Shown here piece by piece: positions 1-6,358 of a stretch of DNA of 7,252 nt (the first letter of the stretch is position 1; every line of letters starts with the position of its first letter). Position numbers and translations under genes: made by a program. The notes under the pieces were generated by a model. It did no database searches. It had not been told where the DNA came from and worked only from the letters and a program-made list of their open reading frames with translations. The DNA comes from SIG223 sp964442785 (GTDB lineage: Bacteria > Bacillota_I > Bacilli_A > RFN20 > DUOF01), in assembly GCA_964442785.1 (NCBI GenBank), contig CAYTZW010000043.1, positions 1 through 7,252 on the forward strand, written 5' to 3'.

Positions 1-29
1 AAAATTGTTCACTATTTATTCTTTTCCAT

Positions 30-57
30 AAAAAAAGTGCAGTATTACCGCACCTTT
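30..57 (-). terminator. Rho-independent terminator of rpsB-tsf
   Basis: On the minus strand an 11-bp hairpin starts six bases past the tsf stop. Arms are 47-57 and 33-43, with a 3-base loop at 44-46. Seven Ts (30-36) follow, the first-paired ones closing the stem base. Two pairs are G-U on the minus strand and would be A-C mismatches on the plus strand, so the structure is oriented for minus-strand transcripts. It ends the rpsB-tsf unit. Bases 1-29 beyond it show no gene. Confidence 0.88.
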
Positions 58-62
58 AAAAA

Positions 63-947
63 CTATTTCATTTGTTTTGCAACTTCTTCAGCAAAGTTTT
101 CTTCTCTTTTTGCCATTCCTTCGCCAACACCATAACGAACAAAATTAACAACTTTTGTATTCTTTCCTGCTAAATATTTTTCAACAGTTAAACTTGGGTC
201 TTTAACAAATTCTTGGTCATTTAAGCAAAGTTCTTTAAAAGTTTTATTTACTTTACCAGCGATAATTCCTTTTAAAGCACCTTCTGGTTTTCCTGCAAGT
301 TTAGGATCATTTTTAACAATTTCAGTTTGAATTGCTGTTTCTTTTTCTACTTCACTTGCTGGAATTTCTTCTTTACATTTATAAGTTGGGTTTGCTGCAG
401 CAATTTGCATTGCGATATCTTTAGCAGTTTCTTCACTGTTTGTATTTTCAAGAACTACTAGAGAACAAATTTTTCCACCCATATGTTTGTAAGTACCGAA
501 GACATCATTGCTCTTTTTAGTTACAATTTCAAATCTTCTTAAACTAATTTTTTCTCCAATTATAGCGGTTGCATTAACAATCATATCATTAACACTTTCA
601 CCATTATAGTTATAAGCTAAACCTTCTTCTAAAGATTTTGCATTTGATGCTAATAAAGCATTTGATACTTTATTAACTAAATCTTTGAATAAATCATTTT
701 TAGCTGCAAAATCTGTTTCAGAGTTAATTTCAACTATTAATGCTCTGTCCCCATTTACAAGAGTATTTGCTAAACCTTCAGCAGCAATTCTATCAGCTTT
801 TTTAGCAGCTTTAGAAATACCTTTTTCTCTTAACCAATCAGCAGCTTTATCTAAATCATTATTTGATTGTTCTAAAGCTTTTTTACAATCTAGCATTCCT
901 GCTCCAGTTTGTTCACGCAAAGTTTTAATTAATTCTGTCAATGTCAT
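63..947 (-). CDS. tsf: Translation elongation factor Ts (EF-Ts)
   Basis: EF-Ts is the cytoplasmic nucleotide exchange factor that releases GDP from EF-Tu during elongation. The 294-aa protein is full length for the family. The N-terminal UBA-like domain (about residues 3-43) carries the family signature TGAGMLDCKKAL at 14-25 and DWLREKG at 37-43. The core contains SETDFAAKN at 76-84, matching the TDFVxRN motif whose Asp-Phe residues insert into EF-Tu. The C-terminus has the typical VGEG...KREENFAEEV ending. ATG at 945-947 is preceded by AAGGAG (955-960), 7 bases away and inside the last codons of rpsB. It is cotranscribed with rpsB, with only 2 bases between stop and start, so translational coupling is likely. 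The stop codon is TAG. In many Bacilli pyrH and frr follow tsf, but here a terminator comes immediately after it. Confidence 0.98.
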   Translation of the reverse strand: MTLTELIKTLREQTGAGMLDCKKALEQSNNDLDKAADWLREKGISKAAKKADRIAAEGLANTLVNGDRALIVEINSETDFAAKNDLFKDLVNKVSNALLASNAKSLEEGLAYNYNGESVNDMIVNATAIIGEKISLRRFEIVTKKSNDVFGTYKHMGGKICSLVVLENTNSEETAKDIAMQIAAANPTYKCKEEIPASEVEKETAIQTEIVKNDPKLAGKPEGALKGIIAGKVNKTFKELCLNDQEFVKDPSLTVEKYLAGKNTKVVNFVRYGVGEGMAKREENFAEEVAKQMK

Positions 948-949
948 AA

Positions 950-1891
950 TTATTCTCCTTTTTCTTCTTTATTTTTAACTGCTCTTTTAGCAGTTTCTTC
1001 TCTTTTTGAACTTCTAGCTGCTCTTGCTTCTTTTTCTGCTTCTTCTCTTTCTGCTCTTTCTCTTTCTTTAGCAGCTTCTCTTTCTTTCTTTTGTTCATCT
1101 AACTTATCCATTACATCATTTAAAGTTAAATCTTGTTCAGCATCATCTTTTGTATAAGCAATAACAGTTTGTCCACCTTTTGCTTCAACAACAGCATCAG
1201 CCATTAAAGAAACGATAAGTTTTAATGATTTAGCAGCATCATCATTTCCAGGAATTACATAATCAACATCATCTGGATCATTGTTAGTATCTACAATTCC
1301 AAATACTGGAATATTTAATTTTCTTGCTTCTGCAACTGCGTTATGTTCAATTTTTGGATCTACAACAAAGATTGCATTAGGAATTCTTCTCATTTCTTCA
1401 ACTCCACCTAATACTTTTTGAAGTTTATTTAATTCTTTTTCAAGTAAAGCAACTTCTTTCTTAGGTAATAATTCATAAGTTCCGTCAGCAGCCATTTGTT
1501 TCAATTCTTTTAATCTTCTTAGTCTTTTTTGAATTGTTTTAAAGTTTGTTAACATTCCACCTAACCATCTTTGTGTTACATAGAATGAACCTGATCTTAA
1601 AGCTTCTTCTTCAACGATTTCTTGAGCACTTCTCTTGTCTCCTACGAATAATACTTTTCCACCGTCAGCAACAATTTTCTTTAATGCAAGATATGCTTCT
1701 TCAATCTTGTTAGCGGTTTTTTGTAAATCTAAAATATAGATTCCTTCTCTTGAAGTGTAAATGTACTTAGCCATTTTAGGATTCCACTTCTTAGTTTGAT
1801 GTCCAAAATGAACACCAGCTTCTAATAATTTTCTGATTGTAACTACAGGAACTTTTTCTTCCTCAATTACTTCTACTTCATTTTCGCTCAT
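950..1891 (-). CDS. rpsB: 30S ribosomal protein S2 with extended charged C-terminus
   Basis: S2 is a small-subunit ribosomal protein that assembles late on the solvent side of the 30S head. Family signatures are clear: LLEAGVHFGHQTKKWNPKM at 22-40, IYILDLQKT at 51-59, VTQRWLGGMLTNF at 105-117, VDPKIEHNAVAEA at 177-189 and PVFGIVDTNNDPD at 195-207. The protein is 313 aa, longer than the roughly 250 aa of typical Bacilli S2 (recalled family length). The excess is an acidic N-terminal stretch of about 15 residues and a tail from about 264 to 313 made mainly of E, K, R and A, probably helical. ATG at 1889-1891 has a perfect AGGAGG (1900-1905) 8 bases upstream. It is first gene of the rpsB-tsf unit, behind a structured leader. 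The stop TAA lies 2 bases before tsf. Confidence 0.98.
   Translation of the reverse strand: MSENEVEVIEEEKVPVVTIRKLLEAGVHFGHQTKKWNPKMAKYIYTSREGIYILDLQKTANKIEEAYLALKKIVADGGKVLFVGDKRSAQEIVEEEALRSGSFYVTQRWLGGMLTNFKTIQKRLRRLKELKQMAADGTYELLPKKEVALLEKELNKLQKVLGGVEEMRRIPNAIFVVDPKIEHNAVAEARKLNIPVFGIVDTNNDPDDVDYVIPGNDDAAKSLKLIVSLMADAVVEAKGGQTVIAYTKDDAEQDLTLNDVMDKLDEQKKEREAAKERERAEREEAEKEARAARSSKREETAKRAVKNKEEKGE
955..960 (-). promoter_or_regulatory. tsf ribosome binding site inside rpsB 3' end
   Basis: AAGGAG on the minus strand lies within the final codons of rpsB, 7 bases before the tsf ATG. A ribosome finishing rpsB therefore covers the tsf initiation site, consistent with coupled translation of S2 and EF-Ts. 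Confidence 0.8.
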
Positions 1892-1918
1892 TTTTGAGTC
1901 CTCCTATTTTGTTTTTAT

Positions 1919-1993
1919 CCTCCATTACTTCGAAAATTACTCACCAATTTCTTGCCCCTTGGCTATTGGCACTAGAGTAATCAATCCATAATG
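1919..1993 (-). promoter_or_regulatory. Structured 5' leader of rpsB, candidate ribosomal-protein autoregulatory RNA
   Basis: The minus-strand transcript can fold into nested helices. P1 pairs 1975-1981 with 1936-1942 (7 bp, ATTACTC with GAGTAAT) plus a G-U pair at 1982/1935. P2 pairs 1965-1969 with 1944-1948 (CCAAT with ATTGG) plus a G-U at 1970/1943, separated from P1 by a 4-base bulge on the 5' side only. P3 pairs 1961-1963 with 1954-1956 around an AAGG loop, with an A-rich asymmetric internal loop (1949-1953). An outer helix pairs 1989-1993 with 1923-1927. A second GGAGG (1919-1923) overlaps the outer helix, upstream of the true AGGAGG at 1900-1905. S2 is known to repress its own rpsB-tsf mRNA in E. 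coli. Assigning the same role here is inference, and I do not match it to a named RNA family. Confidence 0.5.
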
Positions 1994-2020
1994 TGTGTAT
2001 TTGTCCTTACAGACTTCAAT

Positions 2021-2049
2021 AGTTTAACATAAAAAAAGGTTTCAAGCAA
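2021..2049 (-). promoter_or_regulatory. Possible sigma-A promoter of rpsB-tsf
   Basis: On the minus strand TTGCTT (2044-2049, 3 of 6 consensus) is followed after exactly 17 bases by TAAACT (2021-2026, 4 of 6). This would start transcription near 2014 and give a leader of about 120 bases that includes the folded region. The -35 hexamer falls in the loop and arm of a weak hairpin behind xerC. The match is modest, and another start within the gap cannot be excluded. Confidence 0.4.
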
Positions 2050-2074
2050 CCATTATTATTTATAGAAATAATAA
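2031..2074 (-). terminator. Candidate terminator region behind xerC (two hairpins and a T-run)
   Basis: Seven bases past the xerC stop there is a perfect 9-bp A/T-only inverted repeat (2053-2061 with 2066-2074, loop 2062-2065). It is followed by a short hairpin GGTT/AACC (2048-2051 with 2038-2041, 6-base loop) and seven Ts (2031-2037). The order hairpin then T-run suits minus-strand termination. The G+C-containing stem is only 4 bp, so termination may be weak and read-through into rpsB is possible. Confidence 0.45.
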
Positions 2075-2080
2075 AGTGGA

Positions 2081-2977
2081 CTATTCCTTAACCTTTTTAG
2101 TCAAAGGGTGAGCCTTATTATATTCTTCTTTCAACTTTGAAGATGAAATATGGGTATAAATTTGAGTAGTTGCTAAACTTTGATGTCCTAACATTTCTTG
2201 AACAATTCTTATATCCGCTCCATTATCTAACATATGAGTAGCATACGAATGTCTTATCGTATGTGGGTGTAAACTGATATTAGTATTTGTATAATTTCCT
2301 ACTTTTTTAACGATATTTTCAACTACTCGAGGACTAAGACGAGTTCCACGCATTGAACAAAAAAGATAAGGAAAATCACTTGTTACTTGTTTTGACCTAA
2401 CTTTATCTATATAATCTTGCAGTATTTTTTTGCCTTCATCATCAAAAAAACACCACCTTTCTTTATTTCCTTTTCCTATAACTTTGAATTTATTATTATC
2501 AAAATCTATTGAATTTAAAGTTAAATTACATAATTCACTAACCCTTATTCCACTATTGTAAAACAAAATAAAAATAGAATTATCTCTAATATCAATATCT
2601 TTTTCAAATTTCATATTGGCTATGATTTGATTAATTTGATTAACATAAAGAACATCAGGCAGTTTTTTATCAACCTTAATAATTTTGATAGTTAACCAAG
2701 GATTTGTTTTAATAACATCTTGATTTACTAAATAGCGATAAAAACTTTTTAGTATTGATACAATAGTAGAAATACTTCTTTTACTTAATCTTTTTTGATA
2801 TAAAACGTTTAAATAATCACGACAGATAATTCTATCCGCAGATAAAATATCGGTTCCTTCAGATAAACAATATTCTTCAAATTTGATTAATTGTTCTTTA
2901 TAATCTTTAATGGTAATTAAAGAATAATTCCTTTCATTTTTCAAATAGGAAAAATATTCTTGAAAACAATTATTCAT
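2081..2977 (-). CDS. xerC: Tyrosine recombinase XerC (site-specific chromosome dimer resolution)
   Basis: XerC-type recombinases cut and rejoin DNA at dif sites to resolve chromosome dimers at division, usually with XerD. The 298-aa length fits the family. Residues 1-86 form the SAM-like N-terminal DNA-binding domain and about 107-290 the catalytic domain. All six catalytic residues are visible: R145 (GIRVSEL), K169 (GKGNKER), H239 and R242 (HTIRHSYATHML), H265 (LGHQSL) and nucleophile Y274 (IYTH). ATG at 2975-2977 overlaps the trmFO end by 8 bases and has AGGAAG (2985-2990) 7 bases upstream, so the two are probably cotranscribed and coupled. The XerC name rather than XerD rests mainly on its place after trmFO, where Bacilli carry xerC/codV. 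A partner XerD would be encoded elsewhere. The stop is TAG. Confidence 0.93.
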   Translation of the reverse strand: MNNCFQEYFSYLKNERNYSLITIKDYKEQLIKFEEYCLSEGTDILSADRIICRDYLNVLYQKRLSKRSISTIVSILKSFYRYLVNQDVIKTNPWLTIKIIKVDKKLPDVLYVNQINQIIANMKFEKDIDIRDNSIFILFYNSGIRVSELCNLTLNSIDFDNNKFKVIGKGNKERWCFFDDEGKKILQDYIDKVRSKQVTSDFPYLFCSMRGTRLSPRVVENIVKKVGNYTNTNISLHPHTIRHSYATHMLDNGADIRIVQEMLGHQSLATTQIYTHISSSKLKEEYNKAHPLTKKVKE

Positions 2978-4244
2978 TTAACCACTTCCTAATATCTTCA
3001 ATAGAGGTTGTAGCAACTTCCATTTTGTCATCTTTTCTTTCTAACATTATTCCATAATTAGCATTCATCGGTTGAAAATGTTTTGGAGAAGTTTCTGTAA
3101 TATAACGTAATAGAGAGCCTATTACTGTAGTTGTAGGAACTTTTTTGATTTCTTCACCCTTTAATAATTTAACAGCATTTATCGCCGCAATAATTCCCGT
3201 GGCACTTGATTCAATATAGCCTTCAACACCACTTATTTGTCCTGCAAAAAAGATATTAGAATTTTCTTTTAATTGCAAAGAATCCAAAAGTAATTTAGGA
3301 GCACAAATATAAGTATTACGATGCATTACTCCATATCTTTCAAATTCAGCATTTTCAAGTCCTGGAATCATTCTAAAAACTCTTTTTTGCTCACCCCATA
3401 AAAGATTAGTTTGAAAACCTACAATATTATATAAAGTATCACCTACATTATCTTTTCTTAATTGAACTACTGCATACGGTCTAGTCCCGTCTTCTTTTTC
3501 AAGACCTACTGGCTTTAAAGGTCCAAATAATAAAGTCTTCGGATTTCGTTGAGCTAAGGTTTCTATTGGCATACAGCCTTCAAAATGTAATTCCTTTTCA
3601 AAATCTTTTAAAGGGGCTCTTTTAGCGTTAACAAGTTGCTCATAAAAAGCAAAGAATTCTTCTTTTGTAAAAGGACAATTAATATAATCTGCACTTCCTT
3701 TATCATATCTTGACTTGTAATATGCTTTAGTAAAATCAATAGAATTTTTATTTACCAAAGGAGCGGCAGCATCGTAAAAATATAAAGAATTTTCCTTTGT
3801 TAGTTTCTTTATTTCTTCAGCAAACAAAGAAGAAGTTAAAGGACCTGTTGCAATAATCACTATACCTTCAGGAATTTTAGTAACTTCTTCATTAAAGACT
3901 TCGATAAGAGGATTAGATTTAATACATTCCGTTATTTTAGAAGAAAATAGTTCTCTATCAACTGCCAAAGCTTGTCCTGCTTCTACTTTGCAACTATCAG
4001 CAACTTTCATTATTAAACTATCCATTTCTCGCATTTCTTGTTTTAAAAGTCCTGCGGCATTATCAAGTGCATTACTTTTCAAAGAATTAGAGCAAACCAG
4101 TTCTCCAAACTTATCAGTATGATGTGCCAAAGCATCTTTATGAGGTCGCATTTCATAAAGTTTTACTTTTATTCCCCTTTTAGCAATTTGATATGCTGCT
4201 TCTGCTCCTGCAAGTCCAGCTCCTATAACCGTAATATAATCCAT
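2970..4244 (-). CDS. trmFO: Methylenetetrahydrofolate-tRNA (uracil-54-C5)-methyltransferase TrmFO
   Basis: TrmFO makes 5-methyluridine at position 54 in the tRNA T-loop, using methylenetetrahydrofolate as carbon donor and reduced FAD, the folate route typical of Bacillota. The 424-aa protein (family about 430-440) opens with the Rossmann FAD motif VIGAGLAGAEAA at 6-17. The two cysteines known to be important in B. subtilis TrmFO appear in LVCSNSLK (C51) and EGCMP (C224). Further family blocks include GPLKPVGLE and AGQISGVEGYIESSA. I chose ATG 4242-4244 because GGTGAT (4249-4254) is a good anti-SD match at proper spacing and the FAD motif then begins right after the start. The ATG at 4254-4256 would add four residues but has no well-spaced binding site. 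It follows the topA terminator and overlaps xerC by 8 bases. Confidence 0.95.
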   Translation of the reverse strand: MDYITVIGAGLAGAEAAYQIAKRGIKVKLYEMRPHKDALAHHTDKFGELVCSNSLKSNALDNAAGLLKQEMREMDSLIMKVADSCKVEAGQALAVDRELFSSKITECIKSNPLIEVFNEEVTKIPEGIVIIATGPLTSSLFAEEIKKLTKENSLYFYDAAAPLVNKNSIDFTKAYYKSRYDKGSADYINCPFTKEEFFAFYEQLVNAKRAPLKDFEKELHFEGCMPIETLAQRNPKTLLFGPLKPVGLEKEDGTRPYAVVQLRKDNVGDTLYNIVGFQTNLLWGEQKRVFRMIPGLENAEFERYGVMHRNTYICAPKLLLDSLQLKENSNIFFAGQISGVEGYIESSATGIIAAINAVKLLKGEEIKKVPTTTVIGSLLRYITETSPKHFQPMNANYGIMLERKDDKMEVATTSIEDIRKWLNE

Positions 4245-4248
4245 TCTT

Positions 4249-4254
4249 ATCACC
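4249..4254 (-). promoter_or_regulatory. trmFO ribosome binding site deciding the start
   Basis: GGTGAT on the minus strand matches the 3' half of the extended Shine-Dalgarno sequence GGAGGTGATC. It lies 4 bases before the ATG at 4242-4244, or 8 bases counted from its GG. The site overlaps the G of the upstream ATG (4254-4256), which argues that the downstream ATG is used. Confidence 0.55.
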
Positions 4255-4261
4255 ATTGATT

Positions 4262-4270
4262 ATTTTATCA
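4262..4270 (-). promoter_or_regulatory. Possible extended -10 promoter of trmFO-xerC
   Basis: TGATAAAAT on the minus strand has a TGn extension and a 5-of-6 match to TATAAT (TAAAAT, 4262-4267). No good -35 is seen, only TTTATT at 17-base spacing, which is tolerable for extended -10 promoters. It sits directly behind the topA terminator. Initiation near 4255 would leave the ATG at 4254-4256 at or before the RNA 5' end, again favouring the start at 4244. Confidence 0.35.
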
Positions 4271-4290
4271 TTAATCCTTTTTTTAATAAA

Positions 4291-4320
4291 GAAAAACACT
4301 ACATTTAAATATGTAGTGCT
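4291..4320 (-). terminator. Rho-independent terminator of topA
   Basis: On the minus strand, starting just behind the topA TGA, CACTACAT (4311-4318) pairs with ATGTAGTG (4297-4304) across a 6-base loop. An outer G-U and an A-T pair extend it to 10 bp. A T-run (4292-4296, then C, then more Ts) follows. The G-U pair fits minus-strand use. It separates topA from trmFO-xerC and confirms that TGA at 4322-4324 is a real stop. Confidence 0.82.
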
Positions 4321-4321
4321 C

Positions 4322-6283
4322 TCATTTCTTTTTAAAACGATGTTTTTTCAAAGGTTCCATATAAGTACATTTTGGATACCTATTACAACCTAAGAAATTG
4401 CTATATTTACCTTTTCTAACTACCAATTTTCCTTCGTGGCAAAGTGGGCAATCTTTTTCCTTACCAGTTAATTCTTCCTCTTTTGCTCTTTTAAAAGAAC
4501 AAGCAGGATAATTAGAACAAGAAACAAATTCACCATATTTGCCTCTACTAATTCTTAATTGGCCTCCGCATAAAGGACAAGTTTCATCTAACATTATAGA
4601 TTGTTTAGGCATAATAGAAGTTGCACTTTCAAAAGGTGCTTTAAAATCAGAATAAGTTTGTTGTAAATAAGCTAACTTATCCAAAGAACCTTCGGCGATA
4701 TGGTCTAATTCTTTTTCCATTTTTGCGGTATATTTTACATTAATAAAATCCTTAAAATAGTCTTGAAGTCTATCATTAACAAGAAGGGCAATTTCAGTAG
4801 GCTTTAAATACTTATTTTCTTCTTTAATATACATACTTTTATACAAAGCATCAATCGTAGAAGCGTATGTTGAAGGTCTACCTATTCCTTCTTCTTCCAT
4901 TGCTTTAATTAAACTAGCTTCCGAAAATCTATAAGGAGCTTTTGTTTCTTCTTCTTTCAAACTATTTTTATTAACATTAACAAAAGAACCGATTTCCAAA
5001 TCCTTTATATCTTCATATTTAGTAGCTGATAATTCTTTATACAACTTCTTATATCCTTCAAAAATACAATGTTTTCCTGTTATTTTAAAATGATAATTAT
5101 TATTATCAAAAATAATCGTTTTTAATGAATACTTTTCAGCAGCCATAATACTAACTACCGCTCTAATCCAAATAAGTTTATAAAGATTATATTCATCTTT
5201 ACTTACTTTATCTTTTATACTTTCAGGAGTAATTGTTACATCTGTTGGTCTAATACCTTCGTGAGCATCTTGTACATTGTCATTTTCTTTTTGAGTTTTA
5301 GCAAATCCAACATATTCTTCTCCATAATTTTCTTTAATAAACTCTTTTCCAGCATAAATAAACTTAGGGCTTAATCTAATAGAGTCCGTTCTCATATAAG
5401 TAATAAGACCTACTCGATTTTTATCAATTTCAACACCTTCATATAAAGATTGAGCAATTTTCATTGTTTTGCTTGCTCTAAATTTAAAATGTGAAAAAGC
5501 TTCTTGTTGTAAAGAAGATGTTGTTAAAGGATAAAGAGAATAATTCAATTTTTCTTCAGAAGAACATTTTAAAACTTGCATACTGTTTGATAAAAGGAAC
5601 AAAACTTTTTCAGCTTCATCTTTATTGTCATATTTAATTTCTTTCTCTTTATCATCAACCAAAATGGCTTTATATTCTTTTTTATCTATGGTAAAACTAG
5701 CTTCAATTTTATAACTAACTTCTTTTTGAAAATTCTCTATTTCTCTTTCTCTATCTACTATCAACTTCAAAGCGACAGATTGAACTCTACCTGCAGACCT
5801 TGCATTCAATTTATTTTGGACTAAAGATGATAATCTAAATCCAATAATTCTATCGGTTATTCTTCTTGCTTCTTGAGAATGAACTAAATTCATATCAATT
5901 ATACGAGGATTTTCTAATGCTTCTAAAATTGCCTTTTTAGTTACTTCGTGAAATTCCAACCTTTTGGTAGTATTGATATCCAAATTTAAAAGTTCCGCTA
6001 AATGCCAAGAAATTGCTTCTCCTTCTCTATCAGGGTCAGTTGCCAACAATACTTCTTCAGCATTTTTTGCTTTAGATGTTAATTGTTTTAATACCCTTTC
6101 ACTTTTAGAAACAACTTCATAATTTGGAGTAAAATTACGTTCAATGTCTACTCCTAAATCATTATAGCCACCCATTGCCAAATCCCTAACATGACCAAAA
6201 GAAGCCAAGACTTTATAATCATTGCCCAAATATCTTTCAATCGTTTTTGCCTTAGTTGGTGATTCTACAATTACAAGTTTCAT
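4322..6283 (-). CDS. topA: DNA topoisomerase I (type IA)
   Basis: Topoisomerase I relaxes negative supercoils by passing a strand through a transient single-strand break, balancing gyrase. The 653-aa protein starts MKLVIVESPTKAKTIE, the family's usual opening. The Toprim domain has E7 and the D-x-D-x-E metal site D83/D85/E87 in ATDPDREGE. The nucleophile is Y296 in LITYMRTDS, with R298 beside it. Other blocks are ARSAGRVQSVALKL, DAHEGIRPT and GIGRPSTYA. Two C-terminal four-cysteine zinc ribbons are complete (C569, C572, C589, C595; C612, C615, C633, C639), followed by a basic tail KKHRFKKK. The frame also opens at a GTG (6299-6301), but the GGAGGAG binding site lies between it and the ATG at 6281-6283, and the predicted transcript begins near 6300, so ATG is the start. 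It has its own promoter and terminator. The stop is TGA. Confidence 0.97.
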   Translation of the reverse strand: MKLVIVESPTKAKTIERYLGNDYKVLASFGHVRDLAMGGYNDLGVDIERNFTPNYEVVSKSERVLKQLTSKAKNAEEVLLATDPDREGEAISWHLAELLNLDINTTKRLEFHEVTKKAILEALENPRIIDMNLVHSQEARRITDRIIGFRLSSLVQNKLNARSAGRVQSVALKLIVDREREIENFQKEVSYKIEASFTIDKKEYKAILVDDKEKEIKYDNKDEAEKVLFLLSNSMQVLKCSSEEKLNYSLYPLTTSSLQQEAFSHFKFRASKTMKIAQSLYEGVEIDKNRVGLITYMRTDSIRLSPKFIYAGKEFIKENYGEEYVGFAKTQKENDNVQDAHEGIRPTDVTITPESIKDKVSKDEYNLYKLIWIRAVVSIMAAEKYSLKTIIFDNNNYHFKITGKHCIFEGYKKLYKELSATKYEDIKDLEIGSFVNVNKNSLKEEETKAPYRFSEASLIKAMEEEGIGRPSTYASTIDALYKSMYIKEENKYLKPTEIALLVNDRLQDYFKDFINVKYTAKMEKELDHIAEGSLDKLAYLQQTYSDFKAPFESATSIMPKQSIMLDETCPLCGGQLRISRGKYGEFVSCSNYPACSFKRAKEEELTGKEKDCPLCHEGKLVVRKGKYSNFLGCNRYPKCTYMEPLKKHRFKKK

Positions 6284-6287
6284 TTTG

Positions 6288-6294
6288 CTCCTCC
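6288..6294 (-). promoter_or_regulatory. topA ribosome binding site deciding the start
   Basis: GGAGGAG on the minus strand ends 4 bases before ATG 6281-6283. It falls inside the longer GTG-started frame, showing that the GTG at 6299-6301 is not the initiator. Confidence 0.85.
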
Positions 6295-6306
6295 AATACA
6301 CCTTAA

Positions 6307-6335
6307 ATTATGAATATCTTTTTTAATGATGTCAA
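6307..6335 (-). promoter_or_regulatory. Strong sigma-A promoter of topA
   Basis: On the minus strand a perfect -35 TTGACA (6330-6335) is separated by exactly 17 bases (6313-6329) from CATAAT (6307-6312, 5 of 6). Initiation is expected near 6300, giving a leader of about 17 bases that holds little more than the ribosome binding site. This is the best promoter match in the window. Confidence 0.85.
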
Positions 6336-6358
6336 TCCATTTTTAAAATATGTTCTCT

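Noticed and set aside
685..978. Plus-strand open frame of 97 codons opposite the tsf start
   Set aside because: It is the antisense shadow of tsf and the rpsB end, has no ribosome binding site of its own and resembles no known protein. The minus-strand genes are unambiguous.
1878..1925. Upstream open frame of 15 codons from ATG 1923-1925 overlapping the rpsB start
   Set aside because: It has no Shine-Dalgarno sequence, is out of frame with rpsB, and its ATG is formed by the leader helix and GGAGG motif. It is most likely chance.
4322..4324. TGA read as tryptophan (Mycoplasma code)
   Set aside because: Tryptophans checked in tsf, topA and dprA are encoded by TGG, and the TGA ends a complete TopA immediately before a terminator hairpin.
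6284..6301. GTG-initiated six-residue extension of TopA
   Set aside because: The GGAGGAG binding site lies within it, the family starts at MKLVIVESP, and the promoter predicts transcription starting at about 6300.
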